Shown here piece by piece: positions 1-11,165 of a stretch of DNA of 64,000 nucleotides. Position numbers and translations under genes: made by a program. Position 1 is the stretch's first letter; each line of letters begins with the position of its first letter. The stretch is from Ptychodera flava. Lineage: Eukaryota > Hemichordata > Enteropneusta > Ptychoderidae. Location: the NCBI RefSeq assembly GCF_041260155.1, contig NC_091947.1:34916032-34980031 (forward strand), read 5' to 3'. Below the pieces are notes generated by a model. It was not told the DNA's origin, ran no database searches, and was given only the letters and a program-made list of their open reading frames with translations.

Positions 1-20
1 AATGTTGAAATGCTCAGAAT

Positions 21-35
21 ATGTTGTGCAAACAC
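21..35. repeat. Target-site duplication, left copy (LINE)
   Basis: The 15-bp sequence ATGTTGTGCAAACAC occurs here and again, identically, directly after the A-rich tail of the LINE at 5157-5171. Such a pair is the mark of target-primed reverse transcription and fixes both ends of the element. Confidence 0.93.
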
Positions 36-345
36 GGGGGTTCTGCGCATGACAGTGTTGAGGACACAGCACAGTCATTTTGTTCTCGCAATTTTCTTCT
101 TTTTCTCTTGCCAAAAGAGATTTTTTACTCCTTTGTCGTCATTGTGTGGTGTTCTAGTAACACCTCGATCAAGGAAGCACTACCTTTACAAGTTTTCAGC
201 TGTAAAGGTGTCGTTTTTGCCAATTTTTGAGTTTGGTGATTGAGTAGTGGAAATGCCGAACCGAAAGCAACGTAGATAGAATAATCAGTCGAAGGACGGA
301 CGAGAAAGCGCCAAGAACGAGAGCGAGGACAAGACCTCTAGAAGG

Positions 346-1373
346 ATGAGTGAAGAAGATGGATCAGATCAAGTAAAAAGTGCAGAATTAGAAGAAAAAG
401 ATGAAGATCTAAGGGTAAATTTCAAAGCCTTTGGTCAAAATTTTCAAGGTTTGAGAGATTTGGACGTAATAAGAAGCGCGAAACAGGTGGTTGGAAAAAT
501 GGTATCGTTGGAGTCCAATTCCTTCCAAAAGGTAGACAATGGTTAATATATGCAAAAAATGCTGCTTGTAAAAGAAAACTGCTAGTGTCAGGCATCGACA
601 TCGCAGGTACACATATGGCATTGAACTCTGTACTACCTGAGGACAATGGCATTAGAATATCAATGCATGATCTTCCATTAAATATTCCTGATCAAGTCGT
701 GGCAAATTTCTAGATGCTTATTGTGACAGAGTGCAGCCAGTCGTCAAGTGTACGGTCACCGACCCTGAAGACGGCGGGTCATATTTCAACGGAAACAGAT
801 ATTGTCTTGTGGCCAGTGTCAAAGTACCTATCCCGAACTTTGCTAAACTAAAGTACATTGAAAATGGACAGCAACGAATCTATAATTTCAGAATTTTCTA
901 CTCGGGACAAGACAGAGAGTGCTCTATATGCCGAGAATGCGGTCACAAACCAGTAGATTGTCCGAAAAAGCCACCGTTGACGTGTTTCATCTGTAAGGAA
1001 GTCGGTCACCGAAGTCAAGAGTGCAAGAAGCAGAAGCTTTGCTACAAGTGTAACCAAAACCGGCCATATAGCCAGAGTTTGCCCTCAAGTTGACATTGAG
1101 TTAGTCGACCGCTTCGTTGAATCTTTTTCAATGAAAGCAAGAGAAGCGCAAGACATGATTGAGAAGGCCATGAATAGAAGTATGTCTCCATCACCGCAGA
1201 GGGTTATCACGACGCAAGCTGAAGTGCACTCGGTTCGAGACTCGCAACAGGCAACGGAATCGGTATCACAAGAAACAAATACGAACACTCAACGTAAAGA
1301 GGTAAGAGACATAAACCAGCAAGATGTAGAGAAAGAAACGGAAGGAAAAAAAGGGACTGAGAAAATACTTTAG
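346..1373 (+). pseudogene. LINE ORF1 (zinc-knuckle RNA-binding protein), frameshifted
   Basis: ORF1 proteins of this LINE group bind the element RNA and form the transposition particle. The reading starts at 346 with an acidic, charged N-terminus. It shifts frame near 540, continues in a second frame (655-720 region), and resumes at 731 with the basic region and zinc knuckles. Two CX2CX4HX4C knuckles are intact near 920-1020 (CSICRECGHKPVDC, CFICKEVGHRSQEC). A third begins CYKCNQN, is broken by a frameshift at about 1060, and continues as GHIARVC in the next frame. That frame then runs through a Gln/Thr/Ser-rich tail to the stop at 1373. At least three frame changes make it a pseudogene. It lies about 200 bp upstream of ORF2. 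Confidence 0.85.
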
Positions 1374-1574
1374 CGTTAGTGGCATACTAAGACAGAAGGA
1401 TAAGACCGCAAAGTTGAGGTCACCGCCATCGCCTATGGAACATGGCCGAGAAAAGAGACGATGTGAAGTGGTATCACCACCATTGACTGTACATAGTTCA
1501 GCAAATAAGTCCTTCTAGATATAAATGTATAGAGAAAATAAGAAATTATTTCAATTTTTTTTTGTTACAACTAT

Positions 1575-4500
1575 ATGTCTGCGCTATCAATTATAACACT
1601 AAATGTAAGAGGTCTTCGTGGCCAACTCAAACGGAAACTGGTATTGAACTGGTGTAAAAGAAATGCTTTCGATATTGTACTTTTACAAGAAACATATAGC
1701 TTAAAATCAGATGAAAAGCAATGGAAAAAGAATGGGGTGGAAAATTGTTTGGAGTCATGGGACGAATCATAGCTGTGGTGTAGCCATATTATTTGGAAAA
1801 AAGTTTGATATAGCGATAAATGATACGTACATAGATGGCAATGGGCGCATTGCAGCCGCCATGGTAAATATAGAAGAAGAGAAATTTTGGCTGATTAATA
1901 TTTATGCACCAAATACACCAACAGCAAAACAGATCTTCTTTAAGTCAGTAAATGATGTATGTTGTAATAATAAGGTTTTTGGTGAAGATATTATTATTTC
2001 AGGAGATTTCAATATCCCCTTAGACTTAAAGCTCGATAAAGATAAAGGCAGGGAAGGGTTGTTGGAAATGAGGAAAATTGTAACGTAAGAAAATATGTCA
2101 ACCAATTTATATCTCGAATTAATTTGATTGATGTTTGGAGGAGTTTGCATCCACACGAAAAAGATTTTACATGGCGTCGAGCAACACCATTTGTACAATG
2201 TAGATTAGATTATCACCTTATAAGTAAGTCGATTATACAAATGATGTCGAAATTGTTCCGTCAATTAGGTCTGACCATCACGCAGTTGTCATGAAATTAA
2301 ATTTGAATTCCTCGATTAGGGGAAGGGGTTTCTGGAAATTTAACAATAGTCTATTAGAGGATAGCTTGTATTTAAACAAGCTGGCTAGTTTGATTGATAA
2401 TTTGAAAGATAAATATAAGTGTGAATCAGAGAGAATGAAATGGGATCTATGGAAACTTGATATTAAACGGATGACCATAAAGTACAGTATTGAAAAAGCG
2501 AAAAGAAGCAGAAATACCCTAAACGAAATATATGATGAGCTGGTAGAAACGGAAAAATTTTTATGTTGTTCACCATCTAAAGCTTTATATGATAAGTTAA
2601 ATACCTTAAAACAGAAATTTGAGGAATTACACATGGCCGATGTGAAGGGTAAACAAATCCGCTCGAGAGCAAGATGGATTGAGCATGGAGAAAAAAAACA
2701 CAAAGTATTTTTTAAGTTTGGAAAAAAGGGACGGAAGAAATAAAACCATTAGAAAATTACAAAAAGCAAATGGAAATTATATTACCAGTCAGCGGGAAAT
2801 TCAAGAAGAAATTAAAAGTTTTTATGCAGAATTGTACGGAGAAAAAACCGCGACATTACTCTTAGGGACTTTTTACAAGACACAGTCGTTCCTACGTTAG
2901 ACGAAAACCAGAAAAAGTTCTGTGATAGACCAGTAACAAATGGAGAGTGTTTTGATGCTTTAAAGAATATGAAGAAAAATAAATCACCCGGGTACGATGG
3001 ATTGACAATAGAATTTTATAACAAATGCTGGCCTCTTATAAGTCCATTATTGCTTCAATGTTATAATGAGTGTTTTAGAGAGGGTATGCTTTCAGTTTCA
3101 CAGAAAAGAGGCATTATCACATTATTACACAAGAAAAGCAAGCCTGAGCTTTTAAAAAATTGGAGACCCATTAGTCTTCTGTGCACCGATTATAAAATAT
3201 TGGCACAAGTTTTGGCAAATAGATTAAAAACAGTGCTACCAACAGTGATCAGCTGTGATCAAGTTGGCTACATTAAAGGTAGACAAGCTGGAGAAGTTTT
3301 GAGATTGATACAAGATATGTTTGATTACACTTACAGATACAAAATACCAGGTGCAGTCCTTTTTATTGACTTTGAAAAAGCTTTTGATTCTGTTAACTGG
3401 AAATATATAGAAGAAGTGTTAAATGTTTTCAATTTTGGCGAAAAATTTATCAAGTGGTTTAATGTAATGTACAGTGACATTTATAGTAGCGTTAATAATA
3501 ATGGTTGGATGACAGAATTTGTAAATTTAAAAGGGCAGTGCGACAAGGATGTCCACTGAGTGCCCAGTTGTTCATTTATGTGTAGAAATATTAGTGTTTA
3601 GAATTAGACAATGTAAAGAGATCGATGGAGTTCAATTACCGAGTGAAGCAGAAGAAAAACAAGCTCGTATTGCTCAATTAGCAGATGACACTACCGTTTT
3701 GTCAGAAACGAGAAATCTATTAATAGAGTTTTGGATATCATGAATCAATTTCAGAAAGTATCTGGTTTAAAAATCAATAAAGACAAAACTGAGGCTGTTT
3801 GGCTGGGGAGTTTGAAAGATTCAAAGAAAGTATGTGGGAAGTTAAAGTGGACAACTGAACCTGTAAAAGTACTTGGGGTATATGTTGGGTACAATAAACA
3901 GAAATGCGATGAGTTAAATTGGCAGCCAAAGCTCGAAAAATTAGAGAGCACTTTGAATTCCTGGAAAATGAGAAACTTAACTCCACATGGTAAAGTTTTA
4001 ATTACGAAGAGTCTTGGTTTATCTAATCTTTTATACTTAGCAGCAGTATTAGATGTTCCTCCAAAAGTTGTCAAAAAAGTTGACCAATTAGTTTTTGATT
4101 TCATCGATTGTTCCAAATATAAAATAAAAAAGGGCGTTTTATTGTCACCTATAGAAAAGGGAGGGTTAATATTCCAAGCTTCTACGAGCTTACACTTGCT
4201 TTAAAATTTACGTGGTTTAGAAAAATTTTGATGACAACAAAGCAGCATGGAAAATACTGTTTTCCTTCTTTTTACAACCAAATTGCAATGAGAGTATATT
4301 GAGATCATATATTGATCCAAATAATTTGCCTCATGAGATTACTAACATGTTGTCTGGGTTTTATACCGATTGTCTGAAAGTATGGTTTAACATGAGATTG
4401 AAATGCAAAAGAGATAACAAAAAGACATTGTTGTGGAATTCCTTATACAGACTTTTTGTACCAGTAGTAGATCACATATTGCATACTTTTATTTTTAGTA

Positions 4501-5120
4501 AGGGAAGTGAAGAAATCGACATTTCAAAACTTTCAACAAAAATTGTCTATAAATTGTTGTTAGAAGACTTCTTAATGAATACAAATTCAATTCAAAAGTG
4601 GAACAGAGAGTGTAAAAAGAAATGTATGGCTATTAGCGAAAAAAGTCACACCTCAGACAAAGTTACATAGCTTTCACTGGAAATTTACCATACGACGAGT
4701 ACCAACAAATCTCAGATTATTTCAATGGAAAAAATTGAAGCTCCACTGTGTACGCATTGTCGTGAAGTAGATACACTAAGACACAGATTTTGGGATTGTA
4801 TTGTGGCCAGAAATATTTGGGAGATGACAGAAAATATAGTAAGTGATATTGTAGAAAGTAAGGTTACTCTAAAGTTTGAAACTGTTATAGGAGGAATAAC
4901 TTTGAAAACAAAGAAAATTGAAAAAATTGTAAATCTTATTATTTTGGTTGCAAAATGGTCTATTTATAAGTATCATGTCAGTAATATTCACAGAACTTTT
5001 TCTTCAATAATGATGTTAAGAAATGAGCTGTATCTGAGAGCGCAAGCTCAAAAATTGATATTCTACTTAGTATTTTTCAAAGAATGTAATTATGTCATTA
5101 TGAAATGTCAAGACTTATGA
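1575..5120 (+). pseudogene. LINE ORF2 (endonuclease-reverse transcriptase), frameshifted
   Basis: ORF2 nicks the target and copies the RNA. The endonuclease starts at 1575 and shows the family landmarks TLNVRG, LLQET (catalytic Glu), SGDFNIP and, near 2270, RSDHHAVV (catalytic His). The reverse transcriptase shows the KSPGYDGLT region near 2980, NWRPISLL near 3160, FIDFEKAFDSVNW near 3365 and the active-site LADD near 3680. The C-terminus has a CTHC-x8-H-x4-C motif near 4750. The reading jumps between all three frames at least six times (around 1740, 2090-2290, 2740, 2900, 3550, 3740, 4200), so no full protein can be made. All catalytic landmarks are still visible, so decay is moderate. Confidence 0.88.
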
Positions 5121-5156
5121 AAGACGAAATAAATATACATTTAAATTAAAAAAAAA

Positions 5157-5171
5157 ATGTTGTGCAAACAC
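5157..5171. repeat. Target-site duplication, right copy (LINE)
   Basis: Identical 15-bp partner of 21-35, starting at the last A of the A-rich tail. Before the insertion the two flanks were continuous here. Confidence 0.93.
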
Positions 5172-5299
5172 TAACTGCGAATGTAATGGCCTATATGTTG
5201 GGAAATATAGTATTGAATTCAGTTACCAGTATCAGTGTTTCTTGTCTGAGATATTTCTGGTAAAAAGGGAAACAATTATCTTGCCTTGTCTGCATCTGT

Positions 5300-5415
5300 G
5301 CAAAAATGCCAGAGAACCGCGTTTACCTTCGACCTAAAAAAAATTTTTTTTAAAAATTTCGCTCGCCGCTCCTGGAACTTGGTCCAAAAAATCCGATGAA
5401 CAAGATTTTTTTTTT
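5300..5415 (+). repeat. Dispersed repeat, copy 1
   Basis: The block with GCTCGCCGCTCCTGGAAC, GGTCCA and AAATCCGATGAACAAGAT matches, in inverse orientation, a block at about 58470-58610 in this window, with roughly 80 percent identity by eye. It is non-coding and its ends are uncertain. Confidence 0.55.
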
Positions 5416-6089
5416 CTCTGGCCTAAGGAAAAATTGAGCAAATTTTTAAGTCTTTCATTTTCGAGTCCCTATCCTAACGAATTACTATCAGTGGTTCAGG
5501 ATGGTCTTTCTTGAACTGTAAATACAGATATAAATGTCTCATCTGGTAAATAGTTTGACTTGATCTGTAAATGATTATTGCACCATTTTCTATGTCATAA
5601 ATTGATAATTTGTAAAATTTTTACTATCACAATCCACTGATACTTTTAACGACTTTTTTCACCGTAAGGACAACAGCATCATTAAAAACGTTCTGTCATG
5701 AAAGATACAACCATCTTCATTTTTTGCCATGGGCTTGCACATACAATTATAATTTGTACTTGTCATTTGAAGTTTGATTAGAAATTAAATTGACCATATA
5801 TGCACACACGGAGCCAAGGTTTAATCATGGTATAATTGTGACACTGAACTGAATTGCCATGTAACAATATCTCACAACCTCGTACGCAAAATGCTGATAG
5901 ACTTCAATCAAATCCAATCAATTTGGTATATTCGTCTCATTTTAAGCTGTCTGTGGACATGTTAAGTGACCCACTTATTCTGTACCAAACGTATTTTCTG
6001 ATGAGTACACTGTCATGTCAATTTCATCACTGAGCACTGGGTTTGGTCTCTGGTGTTTTCCTCTTGTCTTGTTTTTTTATATATATTTA

Positions 6090-6235
6090 TTTGTTTGGTG
6101 GCTACTTCGAATTTCAAATATCAGTAAGCTTAAAATTATGTTGGGGAGTTTGCTTCTCTGGTACTAAGTTTGAAGGGTTATCTCTGAATTTCATCCTTGA
6201 TTTAGTGAGTATGGCTAAAAGTTTCACTGACGACA
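6090..6235 (+). repeat. Diverged fragment of the GGTA...TACC TTAA element family
   Basis: The order of words TGAATTTCAAATATC, CTCTGGTACTAAGTTTG and AGTTTCACTGA follows the right half of the elements at 13688-14038 and 33507-33859. Terminal repeats are not preserved. Confidence 0.4.
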
Positions 6236-6362
6236 TTTTACGCAGCAGTTTCAGTGTTACAATTTCAAGGCTGAGGCGCACACATCATCAGTCTATCATT
6301 GCTCTGACTTCAAGTGACCAATAGATTTTATCATTATTTTTTCTCTAGTTAACAATGCATCA

Positions 6363-6363
<1 letters not shown>

Positions 6364-6433
<70 letters not shown>
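6364..6433. repeat. (ATCT)n microsatellite
   Basis: About 17 uninterrupted tandem copies of the tetranucleotide ATCT. Confidence 0.97.
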
Positions 6434-7149
6434 ATCCCAAAGTAAACAATACTCAGTAATGCTTTGAGAGATAATAAAATACTCTCTGAAAGATTTATAT
6501 TTTAAGCATATGCATCTTTGAAAGTGTTGACATTGTGAGTAGTTTATATGTCCAAGGCTGTGGAAAACGAGCGGCGGCCGTAGGAAAGCAATTCAATCTG
6601 TGTGTTTGGAGAAGACATTTGTCCGATGAAGGGTATGTGATGAACAACGTGGTGCAATTCTAAGTTCATGAGATATCAAGTAATAAGAGGAAGAGACTTT
6701 CTTAAACTTATTTGGCAAGATGTTTCCAGCAACCTGTCGTTTATATAGAGCAGCCAAATCAACCAAGTATGAGATCGAACTATTTTAAAACTTACTGTTG
6801 TCTGAGTCGTCGTACTGCCCGTAATCCAAATCTACTCACTTCTAATACAACGCTTGTTAAACCCTTATCATGCACCTGTAGCACGCTTTCCGCTATCTGA
6901 TGTTCAAATTTACACACTTTCAGTACGACACGTCCTTCAACTTTTAGCAGACACGACCGCCACCTGATCCCATCGTCAATTGTTGCTCTCAGGAAGGAGT
7001 GTTTGCTCAACCTTCAGTGGTTCCATCAGCCGCCGTTTGCCGTTACAGGTATAAAGTGTTTAGTTCCGGATATATTTATTCAACGATTATTACTTTAATA
7101 GTTTTTCAATGTATAATAAAACATTGACGAATGTCTCAATAAGGGAGCC

Positions 7150-7500
7150 AGCAGTAATTGCAAGGGGGGCCGGGGAAATCAGGGCACACCTGCACAGTAA
7201 AATATGACCCTCTCCCTATAATCGTGCCTAACGTGTGACCCTCTTTCTGCCTAACATTCTAAAACTTGACCCTCCCCCAACAGTACCACTGCAATATTCT
7301 TCCTAGGAATTTCTGGAACAGTGTCAGCTAAAACACATAACAATTGGATTTATTTGTTATGTAAGTTAAGGACTAGACAGGAATTACTGGGGGGAGGCCT
7401 GTGTTTTGGGAGGAGGGTCACAATTTTTCAAGCAAGCGTTTCAAAGGGTCATAAATTTTCACGCATGCCTTTGCAGGAGGGTCATGGTATTTTTGGCGTC
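7150..7500. repeat. GACCCTC/GAGGGTC-rich inverted repeat
   Basis: The left half repeats TGACCCTC-type words (7205-7275). The right half repeats the complement GGAGGGTCA-type words (7410-7490). The arrangement suggests a degenerate foldback element of a few hundred bases. No target duplication was found. Confidence 0.35.
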
Positions 7501-8554
7501 TAACTCATAAAAACAAGCGTATAACTCAAATGAAAAGCAGATGAGCTTACATTTGCAGATTAAACATTACTTCATCCAATTATCCCAAATTTGTTCCAAT
7601 CTTTTTTTGAAATTGCGTTTTTTTGAAAATTAAACCATTCAATAAACAAGATCTAAACCTTGTGTCGGGCGACAATATTTAAATGGCGCAATCCATGACA
7701 AAGTGATACCATATATGGGTAGTCGGAACTTGTGCACGATAATGGAAATAAAGATTAACACATCCCTTACAAAACACATAACTTTTTCAGGATGGATTGT
7801 CACATCTAAATGGGAAGTGATTGTAAAGGAAATCATAATAGCATCTGTAAAAAAGTGAATTCCATCACTCATATACATTGGTTCCGGAGAAAACTTTGAC
7901 AAGAAGGCTATTGTGGATGAACACGCCATGGCTGTGTTGTTTCTATACGTACACACGACTTTGAGCGTGAGACAGCTTAGAGAGGTGAGCTAAGTGGAAT
8001 GGCCATCGTGAGCCATCCTATCTCATCCTATCTGACAACTCGTCTAGTACATTCCTGAACTTCCAAAATGAAGACTACTTCGGATTTCGAAAATGCCCGT
8101 TCTTGAACAAAGATTCTCAAATATTTAAACTTCCATTCATGTACAATCGCAGTTTCTCGTCAGTTAAGAGTTCGAGCTTTGTTAAAAACTATTGTTGCCG
8201 TATATTATTGGAAACCATAGCCGTAGCCTGGGGGGCAGCTCTGCCCCACACCCTGGAATTTTTGGAAAAATGCAAATTTTTCGAATACACAGAGATGCTG
8301 ATAAAATCGCTAATATTTCCGGGGCGATTCCCAGCACGCGTGCTTTGAATTGATGGCTTGCTAACGTCAAGTGTCTCTGTACTTACACTGACTCTTCGCT
8401 ATTATTTCTATTGTTGCTATGGTTTACGGTTAACTGATTGAAGTGTTACTTTTTGCAGTGCGATGGATAAAATGTAGCTCTTTTGCCGTTTAAATGATGT
8501 TTGTCGGGAAAATGCAAAAAGAAGCGTGCGCACACATTACATTGACTGTGCATT

Positions 8555-10200
8555 TATTCAATTCAATTCAATTCAATTCAATTACTTTATTATCCACAAT
8601 AAATGTGGAAATTTGCCTTCAGGCTCATCATATACAAATTAAAATGGTACAACTAGCAAAAGCATTCTATAGAAAGGGACGCTATTACACACTTAAAAGC
8701 ACACACAAGGTAGCGACATAGATACAACAATTGAAACACAGACGGAAACAACTACGGACCAACTGGAGGTTTAAAACAACTACATCGAGTTTGAGTTTAA
8801 AATTTAAACTGCTGATGGAAGAAATGACTTTTTGAAGAGGTTTTTCTTTGCATGAGGAACCCGAAAACGTCTCCCTGACGGGAGCTTCTGGAAGTAACCA
8901 TAAAGAGGGTGATCAGAATCATTGACAATGTTGTGCGCTTTCCTTTTCACTGCCAGCTGGTAAAGGTTTACAAGGGAATTTTGATGACAGCCAATAATTT
9001 TTTCTGCCATCCTCACAATGCGAGAAAGCTTTCTTCCGTTTCTGACAGTCAAATTACCATACCACAAAATGATATTGTAGGTTAAAACACTCTCAGGATC
9101 TGTACACCATTTGTAAGATATTTTGACTCACATTGAACGATTTGAGTTTCCTGAGAAGGTATAATCTTTGTTGGGACTTTTTCGCTATATAGTCAGTATT
9201 TTCATCAAATGTGAGTTTTTCATCTAGAAATGAACCTAAGTATTTGAAACATGAAACGACTTCAACAGAATCATCGTTGACTGTGACAGGAGTAAAATCC
9301 GGGCAAACTTTACCACCAATGACAAGCTCTAGACTTTTGTTTTACTAATATTCATATCTAAATAGCTATCTATGCACCAGTTCTTTAAAATTTCAACATT
9401 ATGGAAATATTCAGAAAGAGAATCTTCCTTTTTGAGTAGCCCAACAAGAGCCATGTCATCAGCAAATTTGAACAAACAGATATTGCAGTGTTGCACCTCA
9501 TGTGATCTGTGTAAATAGAAAATAGAGTAGGTGATAACACGCAACCTTGTGGAGCACCAACATTCAGTACAATTTCCTCTGACATGTAGCCATTTACACA
9601 TACTCGTTGTGGTCTTTCTCTGATCCAGAGAATTATGTTGGCATCGACATTCATATTGATAAGACGTCTAAGGAGAACATATGGTTCAATGGTGTTGAAA
9701 GCGCTTGAAAAGTCTATAAAAAGAATACGAATGTATGCATTTGCGGATTCTAAATGTTGAGAAAGTAAATTAAAAAGAGTGATAGATGCGTCTTCAACCC
9801 CTCTATGAGCTTTGTACGCAAACTGAAACGGATCTAACTTATCAGCCACATCAAAGCAAATGCTTCCGCACAATACCTTCCATACACTTGCTCAGAATTG
9901 ATGTTAAGGCAATGGGACGATAGTCATTCAGCTGCTTTGGGTTGGGCTTCTTTGGAACTGGAATAATTGTAGATGTCTTCCATGTACGGGGGACAACATG
10001 AAGATTTATAACATCTCGAAAACGTAGGAAAAAATGGGACCGAATTGTGTGGCACAATTTTTCAAAACCCTTCCTGTAATTTTATCGGGACCTGCTGCTT
10101 TGTTACCGTTTAATTTTAAAAAGCTACCTTCAACATCGCTTTGGGAGACCTCAATCTGATCAGAGACAGGCTTCAAACTCTGACATTTAGTCAAGTATTA
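8555..10200 (-). mobile_element. 5'-truncated CR1/L2-group LINE (Rex1-like), minus strand
   Basis: On the minus strand a broken reverse transcriptase runs from about 10194 to 8804. A 3' UTR of about 220 bp follows and ends in a pentanucleotide tail, read as (TTGAA)n near 8558-8585. Simple-repeat 3' tails in place of poly-A are typical of the CR1/L2 group. The element lacks the endonuclease and 5' end. It is related to the plus-strand copy at 54.37-55.76 kb, sharing the FAY-x4-GVEDAS and FIDFSSAFNTI type motifs. Confidence 0.85.
8804..10194 (-). pseudogene. Reverse transcriptase of CR1/L2-group LINE, frameshifted
   Basis: Read from 10194 downward: NKAAGPDKIT (near 10100), LNDYRPIALTSI (near 9930), FQFAYKAHRGVEDAS (near 9800), FIDFSSAFNTIEP (near 9700), GAPQGCVLSPTLF (near 9550), the active-site FADD (near 9455), CFKYLGSFLDEK (near 9240), and a C-terminal thumb/connection region ending in LPSGRRFRVPHAKK (near 8860). 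The frame changes at least four times (around 10030, 9860, 9500, 9330-9070), so it is dead. I see no endonuclease domain upstream of 10200, so the copy is truncated. Confidence 0.87.
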
Positions 10201-10405
10201 AACAAAGAGTAGTTCATTTGAACGCTGTCAGCCATCGCATTATGCAAAAAAATGTCAGATAGTGAAAGTCCGCATAAAACTACGTCGCGTTTAGCAGTCT
10301 ATTTTGGCATTGTCAGGAAGCAGGCAGGGTAAGTATACCATTTTGTAGCAGGTCGCATGAATGTATCGCAATGACTATACGAGCACATTCAATCTAATCT
10401 TTTAA

Positions 10406-11165
10406 GGTAATACGCGCCTCGAAAGTGAAAGACTTAAAGGCCCATGAGCTGCAACACTGCGAAATTTGTACAACCTCAAGGTACCTCTAATTTCCTCATA
10501 TATGCATTGCAATCTGCAAATTGAAGGATGCCCTACCAATGTTTGCTTGTGGCAAGAATAGGCAAGAAATTGACAGATTTTGTTCATTTTAAATTTCCCG
10601 CCATTTTCAAAATCTTTCCATGTTATGTGAAAAACCGGAGAATTGTTTGTCTAAGTGAAGTGAATCCCTTTCCCGTCCTTTCAGTGGGTTGTACCATGTT
10701 GTATTTGTAAAGATTCCGACATGCACCATTTACGCTGTTATATGGAAGTAGACATGCTTTGGTGCGGCACCCGTTTATTATTTGTCTAACTGAAACCTTC
10801 GATGCAGTCCCACTCAGTGGATAATTATACTTGAGTAAACATCTCTGAGTAAGAACATTTCTATGAACTAATTTTAATCTAAATATAAAATCATGAAAAT
10901 AATGTCAAAAGTTACAGCTCATGTGCCTTTAAACTATTGCTCAAACTTTCCCGAATGACACCTTCAACCATTCTCTTACCAAATAACAATAAAAGTCAGG
11001 AGTCACCGTGCAAAGTTTGGAAGTAGCGAAACAAATCACCAAACGTTTGGCAGTATTTGCAATTCAAAATGGCCTACATCCCTGTGATAACTCTATGAGG
11101 GAAAATATAAATTTTTGATTTTTGAAAAACTAGCACAGTGAAACTTTGTCTTTCTCCAAGAGCTT
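10406..11165 (-). mobile_element. TTAA-flanked miniature element, split by another insertion
   Basis: The left end GGTAATACGCGCCTCGAAAG follows a TTAA at 10402-10405. It matches the inverted right end of the copies at 13688-14038 and 33507-33859. After 31 bp the sequence is interrupted at TTAA by a second element (10438-10928). It then resumes at 10933 with GCTCAAACTTTCC and continues to about 11165, where homology stops near an ATTC-rich tract. Confidence 0.75.
10438..10928. mobile_element. 491-bp TTAA element nested in the previous one
   Basis: It is bounded by TTAA at 10434-10437 and 10929-10932. Its ends are inverted repeats: AGGCCCATGAGCTG on the left, and the complement of AGGCACATGAGCTG on the right. 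Removing it and one TTAA restores the continuity of the host element (GACTTAAACTATTGCTC, compared with GACTTAAACTTTTGCTC expected). TTAA duplication is characteristic of piggyBac and some other cut-and-paste superfamilies. No transposase is present, so it is non-autonomous. Confidence 0.8.

Larger units (their letters stand above)
36..5156 (+). mobile_element. Full-length, inactive L1/Tx1-type non-LTR retrotransposon
   Basis: The element is about 5.12 kb and lies between identical 15-bp duplications. In order it has a ~310-bp 5' leader, an ORF1 with zinc knuckles, a short AT-rich spacer, an ORF2 with apurinic-type endonuclease, reverse transcriptase and a C-terminal Cys/His motif, then a short 3' end with an A-rich tail. 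The RT style (NWRPISLLCTDYKI, DQVGYIKGR) is that of the L1/Tx1 branch, not of CR1 or RTE. Both ORFs carry several frameshifts, so this copy cannot move by itself. The perfect duplications suggest a fairly recent insertion. The exact clade is inferred from motifs; a phylogeny of the RT domain would settle it. Confidence 0.9.
5172..8554. other. Intergenic stretch with repeats, no supported gene
   Basis: I see no coding region with family features here. The stretch holds a dispersed repeat (5300-5415), a fragment of a TTAA-type miniature element (6090-6235), an (ATCT)n microsatellite, and a repeat rich in GACCCTC / GAGGGTC near 7150-7500. Short open frames at 6712-6900 and 7639-7956 show no recognisable domain and no convincing splice context. 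Confidence 0.6.

Noticed and set aside
6712..7010. Possible LINE C-terminal or exon remnant
   Set aside because: Weak resemblance only. Motif order could not be followed in any frame.
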